Assembly (NCBI GenBank): GCA_040756745.1
Contig: JBFLYO010000015.1
Location: forward strand, 24,765-88,764
DNA: 64,000 nt
Direction of reading: 5' to 3'
From: JBFLYO01 sp040756745
Lineage (GTDB): Bacteria; Bacteroidota; Ignavibacteria; UBA10030; UBA6906
Positions 9,287-18,023 of this stretch are shown in pieces. The notes under the pieces are model-generated. The model saw only the letters and a list, made by a program, of their open reading frames with translations. It did not search any database and had not been told where the DNA came from. A program made the translations under genes and the position numbers. The first letter of the stretch is position 1, and every line of letters starts with the position of its first letter.

Positions 9287-10446
9287 GCGGGGAGTACCGC
9301 TTCAGCATGCGGCTCGGCGTGATCGGTGCCCCGGCGCATTGGGTCGGACCGGATGGGGCCTACCGGGCCTATGAACCGTACGTGCGGGAGATGCGGATCT
9401 GGGCCGACCTCTTCTCCCGGGTCATCGTCTGCGGCCACGGCGGGGAAGGACCGATGACGGGAAACCTTGCCTCGTATGATCGGGAGAATATCGAGGTCCG
9501 ACCGGTGCGGTACACGCGGGAGTATGGATTCTCCGGGATGTCGCGTCGTTTGACGCAACTCCCCGGGCTGGTCAGGAGCGCGTATCATACGCTCATGGAT
9601 AGTGACTTCGTGCTCCTTCGCAGTCCCAGCCACTTCGGCCTGGTGGGTGCGGTGCTGGTCCGGATGAAGAAGAAGCCAAGCCTCACCAAGTGGGCTGGTG
9701 AAAACGCCACCTATAAAGGAGAGCGGATCCCTTCGCGCATCAACAGGTTCCTCGAAGCGCTGCCGAGCACGACCCACCACACCCTTGTGTACGGCCGCCC
9801 CCTCTATGACCATCAGATCAGCTTCCTTCCTGCTCTGATGTCGAATGGAGAACTCTCGCTCGCAAGGGAGATCGCACAGGAGAGGCAATGGCAACCGCCA
9901 TGGAAGATCCTCTGCGTCGGGCGCCTCGAACGCGCCAAGAACTTCGACCTGGCCATACGCGGACTGGGAGAGCTGCGGCGACGACATCCGGAACTTTCCT
10001 GGTTGTTCACGCTCGTCGGTGAAGGGACTCAGAAGCGAAGTCTCCAGGTCCTCGCGGCGGAGTGCGGTGTGGCCGACCGGGTCACGTTGCCCGGTGCGCT
10101 CCCGTTCCGGGAGGTACAGGAACACTATGGCCGCTCCCACATTGTGATCATGCCCGGCGTGAAGGAAGGATGGCCGAAGATCATCGCAGAGGCGTGGGCT
10201 CACGGGGCATTCCCGATTGCTTCCAGGGCCGGCAACGTCCCCTGGATCCTGAACGACCCTTCGTCCGGGACGGTGTCGGAACCGACCCCTGAGGGTCTCG
10301 CCGACGCCCTTGCTCAGGCGCTCGCGGACACGGATCGTCTGAACAGACTCTCGCACTCCCTGCCGCGCTGCGCGGAAGCGCTCTCGCTGGATCAGTTCAA
10401 AGTCCGCCTCGAACGAGTCCTGGTGGAGCGATGCGGACTCCGGTGA
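9283..10446 (+). CDS. Glycosyltransferase family 4
   Basis: 387 aa from the ATG at 9283, which overlaps the WbqC stop by ATGA; a second ATG at 9307 is possible. The acceptor half carries MRLGVIGAPAHW and the donor half begins near ILCVGRLERAKNFDLA. The retaining motif is a variant E-x7-E (EGWPKIIAE) followed by AHGAFPIASRAGNVPWIL. Its place between WbqC and another GT4 gene suggests a role in extending the same repeat unit. Confidence 0.83.
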   Translation: MSGEYRFSMRLGVIGAPAHWVGPDGAYRAYEPYVREMRIWADLFSRVIVCGHGGEGPMTGNLASYDRENIEVRPVRYTREYGFSGMSRRLTQLPGLVRSAYHTLMDSDFVLLRSPSHFGLVGAVLVRMKKKPSLTKWAGENATYKGERIPSRINRFLEALPSTTHHTLVYGRPLYDHQISFLPALMSNGELSLAREIAQERQWQPPWKILCVGRLERAKNFDLAIRGLGELRRRHPELSWLFTLVGEGTQKRSLQVLAAECGVADRVTLPGALPFREVQEHYGRSHIVIMPGVKEGWPKIIAEAWAHGAFPIASRAGNVPWILNDPSSGTVSEPTPEGLADALAQALADTDRLNRLSHSLPRCAEALSLDQFKVRLERVLVERCGLR

Positions 10447-11621
10447 CGACGGTCCGAGGCAGACAGACGGCCCGCCGTGGGCGCCCCCACCCGCAGGAGC
10501 GGGTTGCCGTCATGCAGATCTGCGATTCGCTGGACGCAGGAGGCATGGAACGTGTCGCCGTGAACCTGGCGAACGCGCTCCCGCGTGACCGCTACGTGTC
10601 GCACCTCTGCACGACGCGGCGCGACGGCGCCCTGGAGGGGGTTGTGGCGCCAGATGTCCTGCGCCTGCGCCTGGAAAGAAAGTCCACGCTGGACGTGCAG
10701 GAGTTCCGGCGGCTGGTTCAGTACATCAGAGAGTCCAGGATTGCGTTGCTGCATGCTCACGGCCCGTCGTTGTTCATCGCGGCGGCGGCATCGGCGTTTG
10801 CGCCTCACCCCGCGGTGATCTGGCATGACCACTTCGGCGCGCATGAGACCGAGACGCGCATCCCCTGGCTCTATCGTGTCCCGGCCCGGCGGTTGAGTGG
10901 AGTGATCGCAGTCAGCGAGGCGCTTGCGGCATGGACGGTGGAGGAGCTGCACGTCGATCCGGTGAGGGTGAAGTTCATCAAGAATTTCGTCGCCGAACCC
11001 TCCGCCTCCCTCGTCGTGCCGCCCCTCCCCGGCGCGCCAGGCAAGAGGCTCGTCTGCGTCGCGAATCTCCGGCCGCAGAAGGACCACCGAAATCTCCTTG
11101 CCGCGATGAAGCTGGTGATTCGTGCCGTGCCGAAAGCGCATCTGATACTCCTGGGCGGTTCGGTGGATGCCGGCCACACAGAGCGGCTGAAGGCGTTCAT
11201 GGACAACGACGGGCTCGCCGGCCACGTATCCTGGCTCGGGTCGCGCGACGATGTCCAGGCGATCCTGAAAGGATGCGATGTGGGCGTGCTGGGTTCCGCA
11301 TCGGAAGGGTTGCCGCTGGCCTTAATCGAATACGGCATGGCCGGGCTTCCGGCGGTTGCGACAAGCGTTGGGCAATGCGCGGAAGTGCTTGAGGAGGGGC
11401 GTGCCGGTCTCCTCGTCCCGCCGGGCTCGCCTCAGGCGCTGGCCGACGCAATTGTCTCGCTGCTCAGGTCACCAGACCTGCGAAAACGCCTGAGCCGGAG
11501 GTTTGCGACGCGTGTCCGGGAGATGTACAGCGTGCGAAAGAACCTCGACGAGATCTGTGAGTTGTATGAGTCGGCACTCCGGTCCCGTCCAAGGCAGCCG
11601 GATCCTTCGAAACCGAAGTGA
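10431..11621 (+). CDS. Glycosyltransferase family 4
   Basis: 396 aa from the ATG at 10431, overlapping the previous gene by 16 nt. The first 27 residues are Arg-rich and poorly like GT4; an internal ATG at 10512 (MQICDSLDAGGMERV) matches the usual N-terminus of the family better, so the true start is uncertain. The donor half shows VANLRPQKDHRNLLAAM and the E-x7-E motif (EGLPLALIE) with AGLPAVATSVG. The MERVAVNLANAL stretch is typical of this subfamily. Confidence 0.83.
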   Translation: MRTPVTTVRGRQTARRGRPHPQERVAVMQICDSLDAGGMERVAVNLANALPRDRYVSHLCTTRRDGALEGVVAPDVLRLRLERKSTLDVQEFRRLVQYIRESRIALLHAHGPSLFIAAAASAFAPHPAVIWHDHFGAHETETRIPWLYRVPARRLSGVIAVSEALAAWTVEELHVDPVRVKFIKNFVAEPSASLVVPPLPGAPGKRLVCVANLRPQKDHRNLLAAMKLVIRAVPKAHLILLGGSVDAGHTERLKAFMDNDGLAGHVSWLGSRDDVQAILKGCDVGVLGSASEGLPLALIEYGMAGLPAVATSVGQCAEVLEEGRAGLLVPPGSPQALADAIVSLLRSPDLRKRLSRRFATRVREMYSVRKNLDEICELYESALRSRPRQPDPSKPK

Positions 11622-11637
11622 GAATGCTGAACACAAG

Positions 11638-12711
11638 ATGACCGAATCCACAAGAGCAGTGCTGCTGGTGGGGAATTTTCTATCCGAGTCGATGGTCTAC
11701 GGATCTGTGGGGGAAGACCTGTCGCGCCGACTGACCGCACGCGGGTGGTCTGTCGTGATGACGTCGGGAAAAATGAACCGAGCCCTGCGTCTCATCGACA
11801 TGGTGCGGACGGTACTCTCGCGGCGCCGGGACTATGCGGTGGCTCATGTCGACGTGTTCAGCGGTGTCGCATTTCTGTGGGCAGAAGCCGCGTGCCGCGC
11901 ACTGCGGCTCGTTCGGAAACCGTACGCCCTCACCCTGCGCGGTGGGGACTTGCCGAATTTCGCCGCGCGTCAGCCGAAGCGCGTCAGACAGCTTCTCGCT
12001 TCGGCCGAGGTCGTGACGAGCCCTTCGGGGTATCTCCGTGAGCGGATGCGCCCCTACCGGGAGGACATCAGACTGTTGACGAATCCGCTCGAGACCGGAT
12101 GCTATCCCCGGACGGTGCGGAAGTCGCCCGCTCCGCGCCTCGTCTGGCTGCGCGCCTTCCACGAGATCTATAATCCGTCGCTCGTGCCTGCCGTCATGGC
12201 GGAACTCTCCGACATCGACGACATTCACACGATCATGGTCGGACCCGACAAAGGGGATGGCAGCCTGCAGCGGGCCCGGCGGCGCGCCGAGGAGCTGGGG
12301 GTGGCACAGCGGATCGCATTTCCGGGACCCGTGCCGAAGAAGGATGTCCCGCAGTGGCTCAATCGCGGAGACATCTTCATCAACACCGCCAGTATCGATA
12401 ACACGCCGACGAGCGTCCTCGAAGCGATGGCCTGCGGCCTGTGCGTGGTAAGCACAAACGTCGGGGGGATCCCGTATCTGCTCGAGGACGAGAGGGATGC
12501 GCTTCTTGTCCCGCCGGGCGATGCGCCCGCTCTTGCGGCTGCAGTGCGGCGCGTTCTCCGCGAGCCGGGCCTGGCGGAACGCCTCTCCACACAGGGACGC
12601 CGGAAGGTGGAGGAGTTCGACTGGTCCCATCTGCTCCCCCAATGGGAAGAGTTGTTCCTGGAACTTGCCCGAAGGGGAGGGCAGGTCACGAAGCACAAAC
12701 ACACAGTATGA
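11638..12711 (+). CDS. Glycosyltransferase family 4
   Basis: 357 aa from the ATG at 11638, preferred over upstream codons because it directly precedes the hydrophobic GT start (AVLLVGNFL). The C-terminal half has LVWLRAFHEIYNPSLVP, FINTASIDNTPTSVLEAMACG and VSTNVGGIPYLLED. The first Glu of the usual E-x7-E pair is Asp here (DNTPTSVLE), which occurs in active family members. Its TGA overlaps the following PaaK-like gene (ATGA). Confidence 0.82.
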   Translation: MTESTRAVLLVGNFLSESMVYGSVGEDLSRRLTARGWSVVMTSGKMNRALRLIDMVRTVLSRRRDYAVAHVDVFSGVAFLWAEAACRALRLVRKPYALTLRGGDLPNFAARQPKRVRQLLASAEVVTSPSGYLRERMRPYREDIRLLTNPLETGCYPRTVRKSPAPRLVWLRAFHEIYNPSLVPAVMAELSDIDDIHTIMVGPDKGDGSLQRARRRAEELGVAQRIAFPGPVPKKDVPQWLNRGDIFINTASIDNTPTSVLEAMACGLCVVSTNVGGIPYLLEDERDALLVPPGDAPALAAAVRRVLREPGLAERLSTQGRRKVEEFDWSHLLPQWEELFLELARRGGQVTKHKHTV

Positions 12712-14105
12712 GCGCTACGTCACTCCGGGTGTATCACGCGCTTCCGGCGCCGCTTCGCTCCGTTGCAGCAAGCCTGCACGGATACCGGCTTCGTCCCTGG
12801 CGGTTCGGGCCGGAGACGGACCGACTTGCCTCCGAGACGATCGAGCGGGATCACTGGGATGCCGCACGATGGAAACAGTGGCAGGAAGAGCGGCTTGCCT
12901 TTGTTCTGCACCGTGCTGCCACGCGGGTCCCATACTATCAGGAATACTGGAGCCGGAAGCGCCGCAATGGTGATACACGGTCGTTCGAATACCTGGAGCA
13001 CTGGCCGGTCCTCCACAAGGAAACTCTGCGAAACAATCCCTCCGCATTCGTCGCGGACGATTGCGCGATCAAAACGATGTACGCGGATCATACCAGCGGG
13101 ACGACGGGGACGCCGCTCACCATTTGGCTGAGCAGGGATTCGGTCAGACTATGGTATGCGCTGTTCGAGGCGCGGACACGCTGGTGGCATGGGGTGAACC
13201 GGCACGACCGGTGGGGACACGTCGGCGGCCAGCCGGTCGTCCCTCCCGGCCAGAAGTCGCCGCCGTTCTGGGTGTGGAACGCCGCATTGCACCAGCTCTA
13301 CCTTTCGGCCATGCATATTGCCCCCTGGTCGGTACCCGCCTATCTTGACGTGATCAAGAAATACCGGGTGCGGTATCTTGTCGGATACTCCAGCAGCCTG
13401 TCGTTCCTCGGCCAGGAGGCTGCCGCAGCGGGGGAGCGGTTCCCCGATTTGAAAGCCGTGATCACGAACGCGGAGCCGCTGTGGGACCATCAACGACGCG
13501 CGATCCGCGAGGGCTTCCAGTGCACCGTGCAGGAAACCTACGGCCTCTGCGAGTACGTGTGCGGAGGGAGCGAGTGCACCTCCGGCCGTCTCCACCTCTG
13601 GCCGGAGATGGGAACCGTTGAGATCCTCGACGAAGACGACCGTCCCGTCTCCCCGGGCGCGCCGGGCCGGCTCGTGGCGACCGGACTCCTGAATGCGGAC
13701 ATGCCGCTCATCCGCTACGACACCAGGGATCGGGCTGCGCTCAGCACCGATACGTCCACATGCGGATGCGGCCGGCTGCTCCCGTCGTTTGCCAAAATCT
13801 GGGGGAGGTGGGATGATGTGATCGTCACGAAAGACGGCAGGCGTCCCGTGCTGCTCGATCGGATCTTCGATCCTCCCGTGCATGTCCGCGAAGGACAGAT
13901 TGTCCAGGACGACATCGGTAAATTCCGCCTGCGGATCGTGCCGGCGGACGGATGGTCCCCCGCGGATGAGGAGATCCTGAGACGTGCATTGATCGCACTT
14001 GTGGGGGAGGCCGAGGTGTCGTTCGAGCTGACCAGGCAGATCGAAAGAACGTGGGCCGGGAAATTCAGGATCATCGTTTCCAACGTCGGAAAACACCAGC
14101 CATGA
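12708..14105 (+). CDS. PaaK-like adenylate-forming enzyme (CapK family)
   Basis: 465 aa from the ATG at 12708. It has the ANL-superfamily AMP-binding loop HTSGTTGTPLTIW, a central ETYGLCEYV motif and the RYDTRDRA and GRWDDVIV segments of phenylacetate-CoA ligase and its CapK-type paralogues. The pair of cysteines in CGCGRLLP resembles a zinc site seen in some PaaK enzymes. In polysaccharide loci this family is thought to activate an acyl group for transfer to a sugar or amino sugar; the substrate is unknown. It sits directly before an asparagine-synthetase-like gene, so a joint acylation or amidation is possible (inference). Confidence 0.82.
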   Translation: MSATSLRVYHALPAPLRSVAASLHGYRLRPWRFGPETDRLASETIERDHWDAARWKQWQEERLAFVLHRAATRVPYYQEYWSRKRRNGDTRSFEYLEHWPVLHKETLRNNPSAFVADDCAIKTMYADHTSGTTGTPLTIWLSRDSVRLWYALFEARTRWWHGVNRHDRWGHVGGQPVVPPGQKSPPFWVWNAALHQLYLSAMHIAPWSVPAYLDVIKKYRVRYLVGYSSSLSFLGQEAAAAGERFPDLKAVITNAEPLWDHQRRAIREGFQCTVQETYGLCEYVCGGSECTSGRLHLWPEMGTVEILDEDDRPVSPGAPGRLVATGLLNADMPLIRYDTRDRAALSTDTSTCGCGRLLPSFAKIWGRWDDVIVTKDGRRPVLLDRIFDPPVHVREGQIVQDDIGKFRLRIVPADGWSPADEEILRRALIALVGEAEVSFELTRQIERTWAGKFRIIVSNVGKHQP

Positions 14106-14121
14106 AGAGAGGGTAAGCCCG

Positions 14122-16014
14122 TTGTCACACTTTGCCTTTTACCGCGGCACAAATGCTGCCCTCGCCCGCCGCCTGAAATCGTCGTGCGCCGCGCAATGGG
14201 GGAAGACTGTGGAAGCGCATGCCGGAGCGTGTCACCTTATCGTACCCGCCGCCGACGCGGGTTTTACGCTGGCCGACACCGATCGCGCAGTGGGTGCAGT
14301 CGGCGGATACGTGCGACACGACGACCTCGGAAACCATCCGGATGTGGAGCATAACCGGCGGTTCGTCGACGCCATGATGGATGTGAAGCGATGGCCCCTC
14401 GCCGAAGAATGGACGGGGAGCTTCGGTGCCGTGGCATGCCGGAAGAAGGGTGGAGACCTGATCCTGTGCAACGATCCCATCGGCTTCCTTCCCGTATACT
14501 ATGCGGTCGTTGCGGGGGGTATAGTGGGAGGAACGAGCCTGATTGTGCTGAACAGGGTCCTGCGGGCTCCTGTCGACGTCACCGGACTGGTTCAGCGGAT
14601 CACTCCTCCGTACTCGAACTACGGTAGGAGAACACTCCTCACCGGTGTCATGCGGATTCTCCCCGGAGAGTACCTGAGATTTCCGGCGCGCAGCACAACG
14701 CCGAGGAGTGTGTTCGATAATACGCTGTGCAACGGGATCATCAATACCGGCGTGGACACCGCTGCCCGGATCGTCTGGGACTCGCTCCAGCACGAAGCGA
14801 CGCTGGCCGTTGGGCGGGCTGAATCGTTCTGTGTGGCGATGAGCGGTGGCTGGGACAGCCGGGTAGTCCTCGCGGGCGTCGCACATCGGGGTGCTGCGAT
14901 CGAGTGCCTTACCTACGGGAATCCCGAGGCGTACGAGACCATCATTGCGCGCCGATGCGCACGGGCCGTTGGGGCACGCCACGCCAGCTTTTCCATCGAA
15001 GACAACTATTTTCCACCGCGTGATGGGTTTGAACGCCTCGTCCGTGAGACAGAGGCCTTCTGCATCCCCGAGTGGTATTCTATGATCAGCGCGCGGAAGG
15101 ACGGAGGCAAGCCGAAGGAGATCATCCTCCTGGGAGACCACGCACAGGGGATCGATGGGCGCTACATGACGAACCTCTCCTCCCGCGGGGCACGCAGGAA
15201 GTCGTTCGTCAACAGCCTCATGGGGAAAGCCGACCCGCTGACCGCTGCGACGGCAGAGGAGTTCGAGCGCTGGAGGCGCGCGAGGCTCTCGCTCCTCATG
15301 GATGACCTGCGCGCTGGCATCACGCGGCTCTCTCCGGCAATGGCGGCGAAGCGGAGCGCAGAAGTGATCCTGGCTGAATCGCAGGCCGATTTCCTTCTCA
15401 GCGCGGGGCGGGTGGAAGCAAACATGCCGCCGTTCGCCGAGATGTTCGATGAGCTGTTCATCTGGTTCACCAAAACGCGGTTCACGCTGGCAAGCCAGAA
15501 CCTTCTTCTCCGTTCGACCTTTCGCCCGATGTCGCCGACGATGTCCCTCCGGGCACTCCGGCTCCTCTCCCGGGTGCACCCGCGACTTCGCGTGCGGAGG
15601 CGCCTGATGGACGCACTTGCACGGCTGCCGGAATTCGACAAACTTGGAGCGATCCCCTCGGCGCAGATCCCAGGACTCAGTGCCAGGACTCCCTCGTTGA
15701 TCCGCGAATTGACGTGGGGACTGAGGTCCGGGGCTGACCAGGTGCTGATCCGGCGGGTGTTGAAGTCAAAAAACCCAAACAAGCGTCAGCGCGTCCTGAA
15801 GTCCCTTGACTATATAAAAGAGTACCGGCGGCCGTACGCCCCTTCGCGGGTCCGTGAGTGGTTCACCGGGCGGTGGGTACGGGGAGAGCCGTATGTCGAA
15901 ATGACGAAACAGCGGGGGGCGCTGGTGTCGTGGCCGCTGATAAACCTCGACATTGCCGCCCCGGCAAATGTCAGCATGACCCTTGACGCCTGCATCGCCG
16001 GCGGGAAAAAATGA
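14122..16014 (+). CDS. Asparagine-synthetase-like protein lacking N-terminal cysteine
   Basis: 630 aa from a TTG at 14122; GAGAGGG lies 8 nt upstream and no earlier in-frame start is seen. The N-terminal half resembles the class II glutaminase fold (GSFGAVACRKK, LILCNDPIGFLPVYYA), but residue 2 is Ser where glutamine-hydrolysing enzymes have Cys. The second half has the PP-loop SGGWDSR (about residues 241-247) for ATP, then GDHAQGIDGRY. It probably uses ammonia or another amine, or depends on another glutaminase, to amidate or ligate a substrate. The neighbouring PaaK-like and deacetylase-like genes suggest polysaccharide modification. Fold is secure, reaction unknown. Confidence 0.8.
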   Translation: MSHFAFYRGTNAALARRLKSSCAAQWGKTVEAHAGACHLIVPAADAGFTLADTDRAVGAVGGYVRHDDLGNHPDVEHNRRFVDAMMDVKRWPLAEEWTGSFGAVACRKKGGDLILCNDPIGFLPVYYAVVAGGIVGGTSLIVLNRVLRAPVDVTGLVQRITPPYSNYGRRTLLTGVMRILPGEYLRFPARSTTPRSVFDNTLCNGIINTGVDTAARIVWDSLQHEATLAVGRAESFCVAMSGGWDSRVVLAGVAHRGAAIECLTYGNPEAYETIIARRCARAVGARHASFSIEDNYFPPRDGFERLVRETEAFCIPEWYSMISARKDGGKPKEIILLGDHAQGIDGRYMTNLSSRGARRKSFVNSLMGKADPLTAATAEEFERWRRARLSLLMDDLRAGITRLSPAMAAKRSAEVILAESQADFLLSAGRVEANMPPFAEMFDELFIWFTKTRFTLASQNLLLRSTFRPMSPTMSLRALRLLSRVHPRLRVRRRLMDALARLPEFDKLGAIPSAQIPGLSARTPSLIRELTWGLRSGADQVLIRRVLKSKNPNKRQRVLKSLDYIKEYRRPYAPSRVREWFTGRWVRGEPYVEMTKQRGALVSWPLINLDIAAPANVSMTLDACIAGGKK

Positions 16015-18023
16015 GGCCGGTCCTCTGGAAAGGCGGAGACGCAGAAATTCTCCTGCTTCCTCCGCAGCTCCGCTATGCACAGGAAGGCGAAGAAGGTGAC
16101 AGTCCGCACGCTGACACCGGACACGCCGGTTGGGTGGCCGAAGGCGAGACGCGCTGGATCCATGACGATGGGAAGCTTCTGCTCGAGGTATGCCGGTCGG
16201 AGCGTGAGGAAGAAACGGCACCGGAGACGCCGCAACTCCTGATCCGCGGGACCGCGGCTCGACCTGTGCAGGTGGAACTGTGCGCGGTCGTTCTTGGAAT
16301 CCCTTGCAGTAACGAGCCCGCGTGCATTGACAGGTTTCTTCGATGGCGTCGGGTCGGACGGGAGACTCTCTTTACCGCGGGGGGGCAATGCGTTGTTCGC
16401 TGGCGGTCCCCGGACGGCACGCCGTTCGAACTCCGCTCAATCGGGGGTTCAGTTCCCGCTCGACTGACGTGGGACGGCAGGAAGCTGATCGTCGAAGTCT
16501 TCCTGGATGCCGCGGCATTGCACCCACGGTGGCAATTCTCGCCCCAGGGTAAGATCTCCCATGCGGCAGCGGCGTGGACGCCCGGCAATCACCTTGCACT
16601 GTCGTTCCAGGTATTGCAGGTCTCGCACGCGAGAACCGCTATCGCGGCCCGATATCCCCGCGGCGCGGAAGCAGGATTTGCTCTGACCGATCATTGCGAT
16701 TTCGACGATTGCGACCGACTGGAGACGTTTCTCCGTGGAGGGATCGGACGGCAGGGATGGCTTGGTCGCGGATTGAAGATGACGAAAGGAGTGTTTACCC
16801 TTCCTTCGTCACCGCCGGGGCGGCCTGCGGTGCCTTCACTTGAGGATGATCGTTACCGTGGGTTGATCGAGGAGCTCCGCCGCGACGGAAGTGAAATCGC
16901 CCCTCATGCGCTCAGCGAAGTGGGGACAGTGCCGGCGCCCGAATTCCATGAGACCCTCGCTCGTCTTTCGAAAGCGTGGTCTCCTTCGACCTGGATCGAC
17001 CACGGGAACACAATCCGGTACTGCTATACGATGGGGGGGGCGGGTGAACCTGAGTACCGCCTTCTCGATGCGCTGCGCGAGAACGGGTTTATCGGCCTCT
17101 GGTCATATCACGACGCGCCGGCGCACGGATGCGCGACCCTGAACCAGTTCGCCCTTCCGGAGTCCGGTTCGGGCGCCATCCTCGCCCGCCTGTCCCGGCA
17201 CCTGCTGAAAGGCGAGCTGCTCATCGGGACTCATTACGGACGTTCGCTGTTGGAAGGCGTTGTCCGAGGAGGATGGGGGGAAGCGGTTTCCCAATCAATG
17301 TCCGCGCTCCGGGGACTCGTCGTCGGAGTCGCTCGACGTGAAGGGACGATATCCGCATTGATGACCCGGGCCTGGCGAAGAATTCGTGGCGGGTTTGGCC
17401 GGTCGTTCGGTCCGTCGCGGCACCTGTTCAACCTCCCGTACACGAGAGCTGAGCTCGCCGGCCTGGGAGCGGTCCTGTATCCAGAACGCGGGAGCCCGCT
17501 TCACCAGTGGGTGGAGAGTGACTTGCTCATGTTCACGACGATCGAAGCCGTCCACACACGCGACATCTATACTCCCGGCGCGCTCGAACGGCTGGTGAGT
17601 GAGCGCGGATTGCACATTGGACACACCTATTTGTTGAATGATCTTCCATACATCGCCGGCCTCTTCTCCCGCCGGACACGACGGATAACAGGGGAGTGGA
17701 CGGAATTTCTCGACTCGCTAACGGCCGGCATCCGTTCCGGGAGAATCTGGAACCCGACGGCGGGGGAATTGCTCGAGTGGATGAGGGATGCGCAGGCCCT
17801 CTCGGTACGCCTGGCAGGCGCCGGAGCCGTGGTGCTTGTCAACCCGCTTGACAGGGTGCTCGCGGGATTCTCGCTGCTGCTTCCGCGGGATGCGTCACCC
17901 CAGAGTGTGCGCTGGGCTGGCTCGGCCCCGGCGGGATGGCGGCATTGGCGGGATTGGCTTGCCGTCTGGGGAGACCTTCCGCCTCGAAGTCGAACGCAAG
18001 TGCACTGGGGGAACACTGGATGA
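16011..18023 (+). CDS. Large hypothetical protein with polysaccharide-deacetylase-like region
   Basis: A 670-aa protein I do not recognise as a whole. The middle (about residues 220-370) contains LTDHCDFDDCD, SEIAPHALSE, WIDHGNTIRY and GLWSYHDAPAH, an order of Asp and His motifs reminiscent of NodB-type polysaccharide deacetylases (metal-binding Asp plus a later His pair). The flanking parts have no clear match; the C-terminus ends in a Trp-rich stretch. It overlaps both neighbours by ATGA (16011 and 18020), so it is embedded in the coupled operon. A hydrolase or modifying enzyme acting on carbohydrate is the most likely role, but this is inference. Confidence 0.55.
   Translation: MRPVLWKGGDAEILLLPPQLRYAQEGEEGDSPHADTGHAGWVAEGETRWIHDDGKLLLEVCRSEREEETAPETPQLLIRGTAARPVQVELCAVVLGIPCSNEPACIDRFLRWRRVGRETLFTAGGQCVVRWRSPDGTPFELRSIGGSVPARLTWDGRKLIVEVFLDAAALHPRWQFSPQGKISHAAAAWTPGNHLALSFQVLQVSHARTAIAARYPRGAEAGFALTDHCDFDDCDRLETFLRGGIGRQGWLGRGLKMTKGVFTLPSSPPGRPAVPSLEDDRYRGLIEELRRDGSEIAPHALSEVGTVPAPEFHETLARLSKAWSPSTWIDHGNTIRYCYTMGGAGEPEYRLLDALRENGFIGLWSYHDAPAHGCATLNQFALPESGSGAILARLSRHLLKGELLIGTHYGRSLLEGVVRGGWGEAVSQSMSALRGLVVGVARREGTISALMTRAWRRIRGGFGRSFGPSRHLFNLPYTRAELAGLGAVLYPERGSPLHQWVESDLLMFTTIEAVHTRDIYTPGALERLVSERGLHIGHTYLLNDLPYIAGLFSRRTRRITGEWTEFLDSLTAGIRSGRIWNPTAGELLEWMRDAQALSVRLAGAGAVVLVNPLDRVLAGFSLLLPRDASPQSVRWAGSAPAGWRHWRDWLAVWGDLPPRSRTQVHWGNTG

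Noticed and set aside
12708..16014. Exosortase/PEP-CTERM-associated polysaccharide locus (AsnB-like, PaaK-like)
   Set aside because: No exosortase gene or PEP-CTERM protein is in the window, and the AsnB-like protein lacks the catalytic Cys.
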